Shown here piece by piece: positions 12,985 to 24,700 of a stretch of DNA of 64,000 bases. The stretch's first letter is position 1, and each line of letters starts with the position of its first letter. Made by a program: the position numbers and the translations under genes. Below the pieces are notes generated by a model. It worked only from the letters and a program-made list of their open reading frames with translations, did not search any database and was not told the origin of the DNA. Source of the DNA: Chanos chanos (taxonomy: Eukaryota; Chordata; Actinopteri; Gonorynchiformes; Chanidae); NCBI RefSeq assembly GCF_902362185.1, contig NC_044496.1:52573136-52637135 (forward strand), written 5' to 3'.

Positions 12985-15780
12985 AGGGACACAAAAACAT
13001 TGAGAGAGACCGTAGGGAGCACACCTATGTTTAAAGGTGTTTGGCATGGTAATCCAGACCACCGCTGTGTTAGTGTACACAGTCACTTTTCAAGCGCATG
13101 ACAATAAATCAAAGTGGAATGAGCGCACTACACATTTCTAGCATGACGTACTATTCCCCCCAATATTGTTATGTTACACTATATTATAGTTCTATATAAT
13201 ATTTATTTTCTTTGTAGGTTTCTATATAGCATATTCAACATTTAAGTAAACATTCTCCAGAGCAATTTTCCGGCCTAGTAATAAAACTGATCGAAATAAA
13301 AATTCTCGCCCGTCTAACACACTCTGTTTCCCCATACCTCCACAACTGGGACGCCCATATCTCGCTCTCGGTGGGACATACCATAAATCTGCCAATGTGC
13401 TTGGCTCCGACAGGGATCTTTGGACAGAGGAGATCGAATGTGAAGGCGGGTAAGGAGCTGCAATGGCCTTAACTGAGCATTTTAATAGAATGCAACAAAC
13501 TTGCTGAGAGAGGATGTTGATGACAAACCTATAGCAGCCACAGTGTGTTTTCCTTGCAGAACAGTTACTTGTCACAGTTGCTTGTTACAATTCATTATAA
13601 GGAGGCTGGTTAACCTGAAATACATTTCAACACACGTAACATATGTTAGATGTGTGTAATTTGTGCACTGGCAACATGCTCAGGCAGAATAAACAATTAA
13701 TCTTTCCCTGGTACTGTGAACACTCCTTTACTACTAATTAAGCCCAGATCAGGACATTTAGATAACATGAAAATGTACTCTGAGCTGTAAGTTTGTTTTC
13801 AGGTTATGCATAAGCTTCATGGGCCTTCAGACTTGCAGAGGTCCTGGTGGTGTAAGAGAAGGGTAACAAAGGCATAAAAGGCTCCCCTTTCTCCTCAGAT
13901 AACTTGAGCAGCTTGTGAAATATTCCCTCACCACAGTTTGCCTGTTTGCCTTTGCTGATACGATGTTTTTCCCATGCAGCCCTGCTGTGCCCTGATGAAT
14001 GAAAGACAAAGTGGCCAAACCTCTAAATACTGTGCCATGTTGTTGTCGACAAAGTGAACCCACAAAGACCACCTCCTCCCCTTCATCCCTTGGCCTTTCA
14101 TATGGATTCGAATCTGGCTGCTGTCTCTGTAAAGGCCTCCAGGTTTACCCTCTTCAAAACCCCAGCTCTAAAGGTGAGCCCTGTCTGCATCAAACCACAA
14201 AAGACCCATTTCCTTTCTGCTTTAAGATCTCACTTGCGCATGACAAAGATGAGGAATGCTCTGTTCCCCTCTTCAGAAGAACTGGGCAGTGACACACGCT
14301 CGGTCAGATGGAGCGCCGCCCCCCTCACTCTATGTGTAAAGTGTAATGAGTTTGTCAAGAACACCAGGAATATGGGGATTAAGTGTTTCCAGGTTCTGAG
14401 CTGCTGAGCAAGTGAGCCCCTGAGTAGTGTACCGAAATGCTCTCGTCTTGTCTTGTCTTGTCTTGTTCTGAAAGCAACCAACAAATCAAGAATGACAAAC
14501 ACGTCATGTTTTCATATCACATTTTAAAATTGACAGTTCTGTTTTTTGAGAAGTAAAGCAAAAGCATGTAATTTGGCATAAATGTATGCTGATATTCTAT
14601 AAATAAAATGGTGGTATCATAAATAATTTACATCTTTGCTTCAATTTTATTCTTTTTTTTTTCAGGTTCCAGACTTAATAGGGGGTTATCTTCCACCCCC
14701 CCCAAACCCCCCCAGCTGTGGGCCGGGCCCCCTAGGGCTGGAGCTATATTCACGGGGACCGTCCTGCTGGTCCTCAGGATGACTGATCAGTCTCCTTCTA
14801 ACTCTCACCTTAGTGTTAGAATTCAAGAAGTGAACAGGCAGGAGGCCCTGTTACTCACAACTGCCTTTCTCAAGTCTCCAGCAGCATATAATGGACTAGG
14901 GAGCTAATCAGCTGTACCTCAGTATAGTGATCAACATGGGGATTTTATTATAACACTAAAATGTAAAGTGTTAATTCGGTTTCATCGCAAAATAGTAAAA
15001 TCTATTTCATCACAAAATAACTGTCAACAACTAGATTCTTGAGCATCGCCCGCCGACCCTCGGTGCAGTATATGGGTTTGGTTGGCAGGATTACGACCAA
15101 GGTTATTACCTGTCAAACTATTTCAATCTGAAAAGAGCCATTTCCTGGTTGGTTCTACAATTATTGCTAAAATGAGATAACGGAAGTCAGTCTACCAAAT
15201 TTGCTGCGTATTTTGCAGCATTAATTCAAAACATCACTTTGGGAAAACAAGAAAGCAGGTGCACAGATGTATGTGATATGGCTGTGACTGACTGGTGTAG
15301 TTATGGTTTAAATCAAAAAGCACCGTCGAAAACTTTCACCTTCTCCTTCAACCTTCATCTTTTTTTTTTTTTTTTTTTAAATTCTTTGCTTTGGTCAGAA
15401 TAAATGACACATGCATAGTAAATGCTTTCTTTGTTTTTTTTTCAGGGAAGTAGCAAGTTTATGTGTGGTAACAGTGATGTTGGTTCTGGTCAGTTCTAGA
15501 TATACTGCTAAGCTCTCGTATGTATGTGTTTACCAAACCTGTATGTAAAGAGTGAAAGTGCACATTTGCCCCCTATTACTGGTGCTTGTTGTCGTATGCA
15601 ACTGGCAACCGCAACACACACAAATAATAACAGCACAACTTAGAGGCCTCAGTAGATATATATAAATACAAAACATCTCCTCCCCCTTCACATTTTAGAA
15701 TTCTCACAAGCAGCTTTGAATGACACAGTACTTCCTCTATTTTTGTCTTACAGGAAAGGCAGGGGGAGGCGAGAGATTCT
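12985..15780. other. intergenic between wnt8a and lcp2
   Basis: No coding exon is recognised. Contents include a short TCTTG pentamer repeat at about 14445-14468, a C-rich patch at about 14690-14730 and T-runs near 15361-15378. The last 200 bases before the lcp2 ATG probably hold its 5' untranslated region. Confidence 0.45.
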
Positions 15781-15973
15781 GTTTAAGGCACTGTTATTTG
15801 CATGACAGCACTCTCTATACTAGAGAAAACTGTAAATGTAAGAGAGACATCATCCACGACGCTGCACTTTTTTTTTTCTTTCAATGCGACTAATCTGCTG
15901 CATGACACCGTAATAGTCTGGAGGATAAACATTGAACATTCTTCAAAGAGAGAGGAAAGATTTCTGAAGCACA

Positions 15974-18900
15974 ATGAGCTTTGACAACTTTCCTTCCAAG
16001 TCAGAAGTGATGGGCTGGAACCCAAACTCTCTCGCTGACTATTTAAAAAAAGTGAGTATGACGGACTTTGAAATGCATCGCTGCTGAAGAGGAAAACCCT
16101 GCATGCTTGAGACACTGAGTGAATTTCATATTTTCAGCTAGATTGCCAAGCGGTCCAAACATAATATTTGTTGACTGAGGGCATACTACCTGTCAAGTCA
16201 TCATTTAGTTAGCAGAAGGAAGGGAGAAAAAAAAAAAAGAAAACATCAGATAGGCCCTGACATGATCTAAACATGTTTGATCGTAGAATGAGTCTCTGAG
16301 TTGTTTTTTTTTTGTTGTTGTTGTTGTTATTACAAGATGATGAAGACAAGCACATTTCTGTCGTATGATTAACATCATGCATACAAGACCGAAAGAAACT
16401 AAAACAAACTAAAACCAAATTATTTGTTTCAATAATACTTGTTGTAAAACTACCTCAGCATTCGTTTTCAAACAGTTAACCGTCTGTTTAAGAAAATGAT
16501 GCAAAGAGCTTAAGAGTAAAACCCCCCCTGTTCTGGGGATGGTACTTAAGTTCTGTGCATTTGCACAGAGATCACACTTTTTATCAGCTTTTGCATGTAT
16601 GTGGGCCTTATATGTTCTTGTGCTTGTCTTTGGAGCTGGACATATCTATTTGCATATGCGCACCAAAGTTCAAAATTTCACTGTAGATTTCAAAGGTCTA
16701 TGCCAGAGTGCGAATTATACAATGACAATCGGGGGGGTCAACTTTTTCTCCAGGGCTACAGAGGATAGGATATATAAATGTTTTGACACCCCCCCCCCCC
16801 CCAAACTGTTGTTTTTACCCCCAATCCCCCCCATAATTGGAACCCTGCTCTATGCCCAAATATTACTGCGAAAAATATGAAAGATTAGTGGTCCTCCTTA
16901 GTAAAATGTTGGCATATAAACATAGTCAATGGCTAATGTTTCGAACAAATTAACTTCCCCTAGAACAAGCACTTGTGACAATCGTGAAAAGCATAATGAT
17001 AAAATGTGTTACTGCTTCTCATGCGAGCGTTTTCACACTTGTCTTCTTTTTTTGCAGATGAAGCTGTCTGGCTGTGACACAGTTGTGAAGAAGTGTGGTA
17101 TGAATGGCTCCTGGTTTCTGGTAAGAGCCCATAAACACTGTTTGTGCTTTTTGTATTCACCCTGCATACAGCGCTAACTCTATTTTAATTCAATTTGAAA
17201 TTAATATTATTAGATTTTAATGATAACCCTTTATCTTAAACTATTTCAGAACATGTCAGAGAATGACCTCCACAAGTTCCCCAAAGTGCATGCTCCGTAA
17301 GTCTGATCAGTTGATCAGATTCACATGCAAACCCTCTAAATGATGTTGCTGAAAATACAATCCCAAAATTCTCATGCATACAGAGGCAGAAAGTACCACA
17401 ATAGAGGAAATTAAATGAAGATTTTAAATTCTTTGATGACTTCTTCCTCTTTTTTCTTTTACTTTTTTTGTAGAATTATCATGAAAATTTGTAACAAGAT
17501 TAATCAGAGCCAAGAGAAGAAAGGAATATTTCATCGGTGAGACTGTATAGCTGTACGCGCTTCATTCACACACATATTTTTGAGTTGTTAAAAAAGTTCC
17601 TAAGATTCTTAAAATAATTTTTCTCATGTCTAAAGGTCAAAACCACAACCTTTTCAACAGAGTAAGTCTGACAAACGTTTTTATCAAATATGTGCATATT
17701 TCTGATGGGTCCTTGAGCTAAATTTTATGGACAGTTTTACTGTGTTCCTGTAACAGATGCTGGACAAAACAAACAGTGGGATTCAGATGAATTCGTGAGT
17801 CTAAAATTCTCTTCCTCATATTTTCACCCTTCCAACCACTAACATCCAAACCATCATTCAGGATCCCTTTTTTGTTTCAGACCAAAAATGTTATCTCTAT
17901 ACCTGTCCACTCTAGGATCAGGACGAAAGTGATAATGACTATGAAGAACCGGATGAGTTTCCTGATGACAACTACGTGTGTGCAACAGTGGATAGGCCTG
18001 ACAGAGACGAGGAGAGCGATGACGACTATGAGCCACCGCCCTCAGACACTCCTGATGAGATACCTAGTCATTTCCAGCTTGCCAAGCCACTGGGGGGCGG
18101 TGATTACATAGGTGACTGTCCAATTCACTGAACCATTCACGACCGTACGTGCCAAAGTTTAATGAGTCAGATGCTTGGCTAGTCTTCAGTTGCATTTTGT
18201 ATGAAGTCGTTGATGTATCCGTGTGTGTGTGTGTGTGTGTAATGAGCAGACACTATTCGAGGTGGTCCGATGAAAGATGGATTGCCCAAGCCACCCCAAC
18301 GCTATGATGAGTCTCCTACTCCTTCCAAGGGCCTCAATACCGTATGAAAATAGAATTAAAGTGTTTTAATATTATATATTCATGACAATTCAGTCTGAAC
18401 ACGAATTATCGTGTGATGCGTTCTTTTTACACTCTTGTTTTTTTGTTTTTTTTTACGTGTCTCCAGCTACAGGTAGCTAGGCCTCCATTCAGACCTGACG
18501 TCTCTCCCCACAGACCATTCACAGATCCCAAAACATGTTAGTCTGTTTTTCTGCTTCTTTTCCCCATGGGCCGTCATTCTAGAGTAGGGGTTTTCAAGAC
18601 TATGTGGCAGTTATATGACTTGTTCCTGTCTCTTTGTTCTCCCTTTTTTGTTGTTGGTCACAGCTGGTCCGGGTGTACCAAAGGTAGATCGCAGCAAGAA
18701 ACCTGGATCATCTGGTCTTTCCAAAACGGACTCAGGCAGATCAGGTACAAGACATTCAAACACTGCTCTGTAGCAATGCAGTAAAATACTTAGAAACTAC
18801 TTAAAGAACTTACAAGTCTGTGTTAATTTTGCGTGCCTGTGTCTGAGATGATTGTGTTTCGTCAAAAATTTAAATTCACCTATTTAACACCTGCCAACCA

Positions 18901-20245
18901 GGGAGGTGTGGGGCACTAAGTTCAGTAGCTTCAACGCCGCCTATATCTTCATCATCTCAAAGGTTTGTAGCTTCATCAAAAATCCCATTGGTCCGTTTAC
19001 CTAAGGCAAAATTTGCTCCCAGCTCATCACCTCCTCACTTCTTATTCTCCTCCTTGACACAGACTTAACCCATGTCAACCAGCAAAGCCTCCACTTCCTA
19101 AAGCTCATTTGGACAGGCATAGCTCTGAGGATGAGGAGGTACAAAAAGACACACCAATCAATACATGCCACCAACCCCTGGGTGTAATTTCCTTGTGTAA
19201 CCACAAGGTGGTGCTGTAGCTACATGAGAGCTTAGCGGCTTGGATATTATGAGGCAGTTTATCCCTGCCTCATTAAAGATGTGGGCATTTAGATTTTATC
19301 AGTTGTTCTCTGCAACACGAACGTAATAAAGGGCTAAGCAGAAATAATGCCTAAAGATAGAAAAGCAAAATTGTGAATATTGTTCCTATCTGTTCAGGAC
19401 ATGGATCCTTCGTGGTATGTGGGACAGATGACGAGAAGAGATGCTGAGGCTTCTCTGAGATATGTCAATAAGGTCAGTGGCCCTCCTACATGCCTGTACA
19501 AGTCTGTGTTTTAATATTTTTGATATTCATCTGCTTACACATCAAATCTGTTGCAATAATATATCACAATAAAAAGAAAGACATTCTGCCAAACATGAAA
19601 TCTGCCAAAACAGTCCTCCAAGGCATAATATGGCACTTAATCGGTCTAGAATGCAAATGTGTGTCTGCAAGTGTGTGCATATCACTGAAAGTCCGAGGTC
19701 ATTGCTTGTGGTGACTATTCTGTGGGGCTGGGCTGGGTGGGTCTTCCAGGATGGTGCATTCCTTGTAAGAGACAGCTCAAAGGGCTCTACTGAGCAGCCT
19801 TATACACTCATGGTACTGTACCAGGACAAAGTCTACAACATACAGGTCCGTTACCAAGGCGTCCAAGATGGTTACTCCCTAGGCACAGGCTTAATGAGCA
19901 ATGAGGTAATCAATGGTTAATTCTGACAGCTCTCTTGTATTTTACAATTACAGAAATAAGCAGTAGTAATTATAAAAAAGGCTAATTACATATGGGATAA
20001 CAGAAAACCGCTTTGAAGTTTGCTTTACTTTGTGAATGCTCTGCTGAATTGATTTTCACTTGCTGAGTGAAGACATTTTTTCCATTACAGCTGAACTGAT
20101 CAATATCTTTGTGTGACAGAGTTTCCCCAGTGTGAGAGACATCATCACACATCACACGAAAGCCAAGCTGTTGCTGATTGATGCAATGGACCGTGGTTCT
20201 GGACCACAGCGACAGTGCTGTCTAATGTACCCGGTGAGCCTCTGA
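15974..20245 (+). CDS. lcp2: LCP2 / SLP-76 adaptor protein
   Basis: Fifteen coding exons: 15974-16051, 17058-17120, 17250-17296, 17474-17536, 17636-17661, 17757-17794, 17916-18111, 18250-18341, 18467-18536, 18664-18744, 18902-18962, 19063-19138, 19398-19472, 19750-19905 and 20120-20245. They give 415 residues, shorter than human SLP-76 (533) mainly in the proline-rich middle. Residues 1-90 form the SAM region (MGWNPNSLADYLKK, MSENDLHKFPKV). Next comes an acidic tyrosine segment with DYEEPDE, DNYVCATV and DYEPPPS, the type phosphorylated by ZAP-70/Syk to recruit VAV, NCK and ITK. RSKKPG near residue 234 fits the RxxK motif bound by the GADS SH3 domain. An SH2 domain starts at WYVGQMTRRDAEASL and has the phosphotyrosine-binding FLVRDSS. 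The SAM region excludes the B-cell relative BLNK. The protein links antigen- and Fc-receptor kinases to PLC-gamma in leukocytes and platelets. Confidence 0.94.
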
Positions 20246-20691
20246 GCAGAGGACTGGTGAGCTGCAGCAGCAGCAAGAGAGACTTTTAAAAAAGACAGCG
20301 CAAACCTTTTAAAAACAGAAAGCATTTCAAATCAAAACTGTCATAGCCAGAGCAGAAGCCAAGACAAACATGAATAATTCTGGAGGAATTCTGCACTAAA
20401 CCAAGTGGATAAAAAAAAAAAAAATCCCTTGACTTCCCCGCTGAATAGTAATGCACCTTTCTTTTAGCATAGAGTGGAAAAAACTGATGAGGGTTGATGG
20501 GATATAGCCTGTGAGCACCTGAATAATGAATAATGGGTTTGTGTTGGAGTAGAGCCAGAGGTTGTTATCACATCTTGTCACTCTTTCTGGTAAAGTTTAT
20601 TGGGTCCCAGATCTCAAGGACCATCTGGAATGTTAAACAAATAATATTCGTTTTTCTTTTTCCGTTGAAACTTTATGTATATTAACCTTAC

Positions 20692-20697
20692 AATAAA
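20692..20697 (+). terminator. probable polyadenylation signal of lcp2
   Basis: AATAAA about 450 bases after the lcp2 stop. It lies past the minus-strand signal at 20596-20601 that would end the neighbouring convergent gene, so the two 3' ends probably overlap by about 100 bases. Confidence 0.45.
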
Positions 20698-20839
20698 ATT
20701 ACGTTTCCTCAGAAATTATGATTCATGAAACCGAATGTTTTTGCGTAAACACAGAGGCAACCAAGAGTTAGGACTTTTCAGCTCAACTGAGCAGCATCTA
20801 AGTCATGTGCTCCCCTGCCCTGACCTTTCCACTACCTCT

Positions 20840-22053
20840 TCAGTCATCTGGCTCTGATGTCCGCAGCCATGCTCTGCTCTCTTCACCGCTGCACAGACAC
20901 ACCAGCTTGTCAGGGTCAGTGAAGCACACAGTCAGATTACACTGCAGCAGCTGAGTGTTCACTGGAAATAAAGAGTTTCATTTAAGGGAGTTACCAGTTT
21001 CACAACCAGTGATATGGTAGGTAAACCCATACATGTGCATTGAAAGCGAATTAATCACCATTTGAATGCCGACTGTCGCACATTAGAAAGTGACAGCGCA
21101 TGACACAGCACGGTAAACAACAGGAAATTCATAAAAGAATTCACTATCTCGCCATAATCTCAACTACAGCAAAAAAAAATCTAGTTTTTATGGGTGTGTG
21201 ATTTTGAAAGTTCAGCTCAAATTCCATGCACTCAAACTTTACATGATGTGATTTATGAAAGTACTTAGTCAGCTCAAGCACCGCCTATGTACAACAGACA
21301 TAACACTTCTAATCTGCTATGTTCATCTGTGTGTCAAATAACTGTCAAAACAGACAGCGCACGATACAGAGAATTACTATCCTACAGTCTCCTTCAGGAA
21401 CGAGATACAGTGCATGTTTTCTCTTTATCCTTGTTTTCGTCATTATCTTAGCTAAGCTGATAAGCTATTTGACATAACAAAATGCAATATTGACTGCCCC
21501 AGAGAATTTGGCAGAGGTGCAGATGCTGATTTGTTTGTCTTAGTGCTGATGCTGGAGAATGATTATCATCACCATAACCGCGACTGTTGACTAACTGCCA
21601 TCTTGGCAGGATTAAAATCATTTTATTGTTGCTCCAATATTGAATAATAAGACACGAGACTTTGTAAAAATTTCCAACGCAGTCACTAATTTTCAGAGAG
21701 TTATCAAACCGCCATCGCAAAACACCACACCTTGTGCCAAATTCTGAACGTTCGCTTCATTTAAAGAACAGCTGGCATAATATCACGCCTTTTTGAAGAC
21801 TTAAGTTTACTCAGCAGGCCCCTCAAGCTTTCAATGATTCATAAAGTCCTGCCTCCCAAAAGCAAGTCTTCCAGATAAAGAAGACTGAGCAGTTTAAAGA
21901 CACCAACAGAACATTTTAATTCATCTAAATATAGTGCTTACCAGCCAACTGGTCCAAACTGTCAATCATCAAGTCTAAGCATTTCAAAATGTGACTCAGG
22001 TCATCGCTTGTTCCACATTTGCCATTTTCAGTCTTATTTTCCATACTCTCCAT
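20840..22053 (-). CDS. small two-exon protein, candidate C5orf58 homologue
   Basis: Two coding exons on the minus strand, 22053-21942 and 20961-20840, joined by a phase-1 intron with good GTAAGC and TTCCAG sites. They give 77 residues beginning MESMENKTENGKCG. The ATG sits directly after a T-rich acceptor, so an untranslated upstream exon is expected. A short helix-like segment (DDLSHILKCLDLMIDSLDQLA) runs up to the splice, then VNTQLLQCNLTVCFTDPDKL and a polar tail. There is no signal peptide or membrane segment. I do not recognise the sequence with certainty. In human, C5orf58 lies between FOXI1 and LCP2, the same interval, and is a similarly small protein, so homology is likely by position. 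Function is unknown. Its layout mirrors the adjoining syce3 (see findings). A minus-strand AATAAA at 20601-20596 would end it. Confidence 0.55.
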
Positions 22054-22055
22054 CT

Positions 22056-22088
<33 letters not shown>

Positions 22089-22528
22089 GGAAAGAATATT
22101 TTAATAGTATATTTCAAAACAATATATGTTTTAAAGTGCTTTTGGTTATGGCCTGATATGACAACATAGACTCTCACTGCAGACATTTACTTGAGTGTGA
22201 CATTACAGCATGTTAACAAAATACTCAAATAATTCACAGACTTTTCTCAGACAAATGATTACCTGCTTCATGATTCATTCAAAGGCAAAACTGTTTTGTA
22301 TTTTTTAGAAAACAAGCTCGGTTGAATATTTGAAAAATGCCGATGAGCTGTCAATAATACTGCAGTAATTACTAGTTCATTCAACTCAACAGAAAGGAAT
22401 TATTTAATTATATTTTGTTTTAGTATCCCATTTTTACACTTGCAATTCCATGATTTTACATATTTCACATAAGCAGATGCCAACAACAAATCATCACAGA
22501 ATAGTCAATGTTTTCAATATACAGATGG

Positions 22529-22534
22529 TTTATT
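22529..22534 (-). terminator. polyadenylation signal of syce3
   Basis: AATAAA on the minus strand, about 175 bases after the syce3 stop. It separates syce3 from the downstream small gene, whose first coding exon starts at 22053, and so argues for two transcripts. Confidence 0.5.
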
Positions 22535-22706
22535 GTTTCTAGTAGTAGTGGTAAAATAGCGTTAAAACATTTACATCAATTCGTGAAACATCTTCTGAAC
22601 ATCTCAGTTCTTATCAGAGATTTGGCTTTTAATGCTGACACCATGAGCCCTACAATCTTAACCACTGGGAACCAGCTTGAACGACAAAAAACAACCATTA
22701 ACAGAC

Positions 22707-23245
22707 TCAGAAATCATTCTTTTGGACAACATAATCAGTCTTTGTTTCAGTGCCACCATAATCCATGGTTGCAGACAACTCCTCAAGATTTGTCTTGGCT
22801 GCAGGGCTGCAAATAACACTTTTGCACTTGAGGTACTCATCCTCAAGTTTCTTCAGCGATTCTCTCAGCTCTGGGCAAGTGCGCAATACAACCATGTCAT
22901 AAGCCATCCATGTCAATTGCACTAAGGAACACAAAGAGAGATAAATTGGCACTGCACTTTGTAAAAGTCACACCAACACTTTCAACACTAAGTCCACAAC
23001 ACTCAATTCACAATCTCTGGTCCATTGAAGCACAGGCCTATGGTAAATGACTAAACTTAAAAACACTGAGAAACACACTTGGTTTGTGTGCATTTCTCAG
23101 GCATTTGTTAAAATAAAACTTACATGCTCAATAATTTTCTTCATGTACCTGACATGTCTTCCATATTTTCAATGATTTTCTCCAGATCCTTTTTGAGCTG
23201 CAGGGTATCTTCACGGAGTTCATCTGCTGACGTAGAGTCTTCCAT
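22707..23245 (-). CDS. syce3: SYCE3, synaptonemal complex central element protein 3
   Basis: Two coding exons on the minus strand, 23245-23149 and 22921-22707, phase-1 intron, 103 residues. The core LKKDLEKIIENMEDMSVQLTWMAYDMVVLRTCPELRESLKKLEDEYLKCK matches the mammalian SYCE3 core, notably the segment around SVQ-TWMAYDMVV-RT-P, with the splice at the same Ser-Val step as a natural helix junction. SYCE3 is an all-helical protein of the central element. It bridges SYCP1 with SYCE1 and SIX6OS1-type partners to start synapsis of meiotic chromosomes. The C-terminal tail (from about residue 69) is longer than the 88-residue human protein and is not conserved with it as far as I recall. The ATG again follows directly after an acceptor-like TCTTCAG, so a leader exon upstream is likely but not located. 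A minus-strand AATAAA lies at 22534-22529. Confidence 0.88.
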
Positions 23246-23259
23246 CTGAAGACCAACAG

Positions 23260-24425
23260 CGTATCATGCTAGTTTATCGACTGGCCTTTCAATAGGTCAC
23301 ATTAGCCAAAAAATAGTCCGTCCTTTGCGCTTACTTGCTCCTACTATTCTCAAAAGGAAATGGTAACTGAACTACAACCTCCTTTAACTGAAAGATATTT
23401 AACGGAAGTTAAGAAGAAGAAGAATGTGAGGAAAGTTAACCCTGGCTTGCTAGCTCTTCATTAGCTGAGTAAGCTTCTGACCGGTTGATCTCACAAACTA
23501 TCTCTGTGACCGTTTTAGTATTGTCAAACTAGCCGTCGATAGATAGAATACCAGCGTTTGCGAACTGCCCTCAGGTAACTAGCTTGACAATGTCGTTAAG
23601 TTAGACCCAAGGAAAAGCAGGCTTTCTTTTGAAAATGGTTTGTTGTTGGCAAAAAAAAAAGTGTGATGAAACGGTTAGCATTGTATGTATGATTGTACAC
23701 ACATAAAACAGTTATTTAACTTACTTTATGTATTATATTAACTGCCATACTCACATTTTGGTATTTGTTAGTCGACTGAACATACACGTGCACGGAGAGC
23801 CCGTGAACAAATTTTCAAAAGTTGACGTTAAAGATAATGAATATTGTGACTTGCGCATGTCTGAGGTTCTTCGTTTATTTGCTAAGGTCCACTAATTTGG
23901 TGTTGTAAACCTCAAAAAAAAAAAAAAAGCTTAAAATAAAACTTAAAATATAAAATGGCATATCACGAAAATTATATAAGTGAAGACCTACTTATTCAAA
24001 AGATATTATCATGAATAATTCAAAATGTTTGACTTTATGACGTGATTATGTCACTAGTTTACATATCACATATATGTTTACAGCTTACATAATTTAGGAA
24101 AGGCCCCCACAGTGTACAGACATGACTTGGATATCCCATATACACACACACACTCTCTCTCTCTTGCTCTCTTTCATATTCATATTCATACACTATTCTG
24201 TCACATACAAACATACATTACATATGATTCAATATAGGGAATAGTTCACAAAATATGAACAGAGCTAAAGAGGCTTAAAGAATAAAACAGCTGAAGAATC
24301 CTGACAGTTATCAGTGTGATGGAAACTGTCAAGTGGGATCCTCTGAATGCCTCAAGGAACTGGCTGACAAACAAAAAGAGAAGAAAAGAAAAAAAAAAGG
24401 AGTTAGGCGGAACAGTGAAAAAAAG
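23260..24425. other. divergent intergenic region between syce3 and foxi1
   Basis: About 1.2 kb between two genes that point away from each other. It probably contains the leader exon and promoter of syce3 (unplaced, perhaps near 23450-23650). It also holds A-runs near 23651 and 23914 and a CA/CT stretch near 24142-24175. No coding exon is seen. Confidence 0.4.
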
Positions 24426-24428
24426 TAG

Positions 24429-24500
24429 CCAATCAGGTGTGCCATGGGAGTTGCCAGACATGCATAAATAAAACAGGTGCAACAGGTGACAGTACTGAGA
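24429..24500 (+). promoter_or_regulatory. foxi1 core promoter
   Basis: CCAATCA at 24429-24435 is followed by a TATA-like CATAAATA at 24463-24470, so transcription should start near 24495. Three E-box words CAGGTG lie at 24433-24438, 24474-24479 and 24483-24488, two of them immediately after the TATA element. The predicted 5' UTR of about 200 bases is unspliced as far as can be seen. Confidence 0.5.
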
Positions 24501-24700
24501 GAGTGTCAGAGCTAAAGAGAAGACAGTGAGAGTGGGGCAAAACTACTGGATCCGTAATAAACAACGTAAGGAAAGAAAATAAGCGCTCTTTTGGGCCATA
24601 GTTAAATACGACTGACTAATAGCAACGAATGACCAAAGGACTGTCTCTAAAGCTGCCTGTCTCTTGAGGAGAAGAAAGAAAACCACCTGAGGCCCTGACC

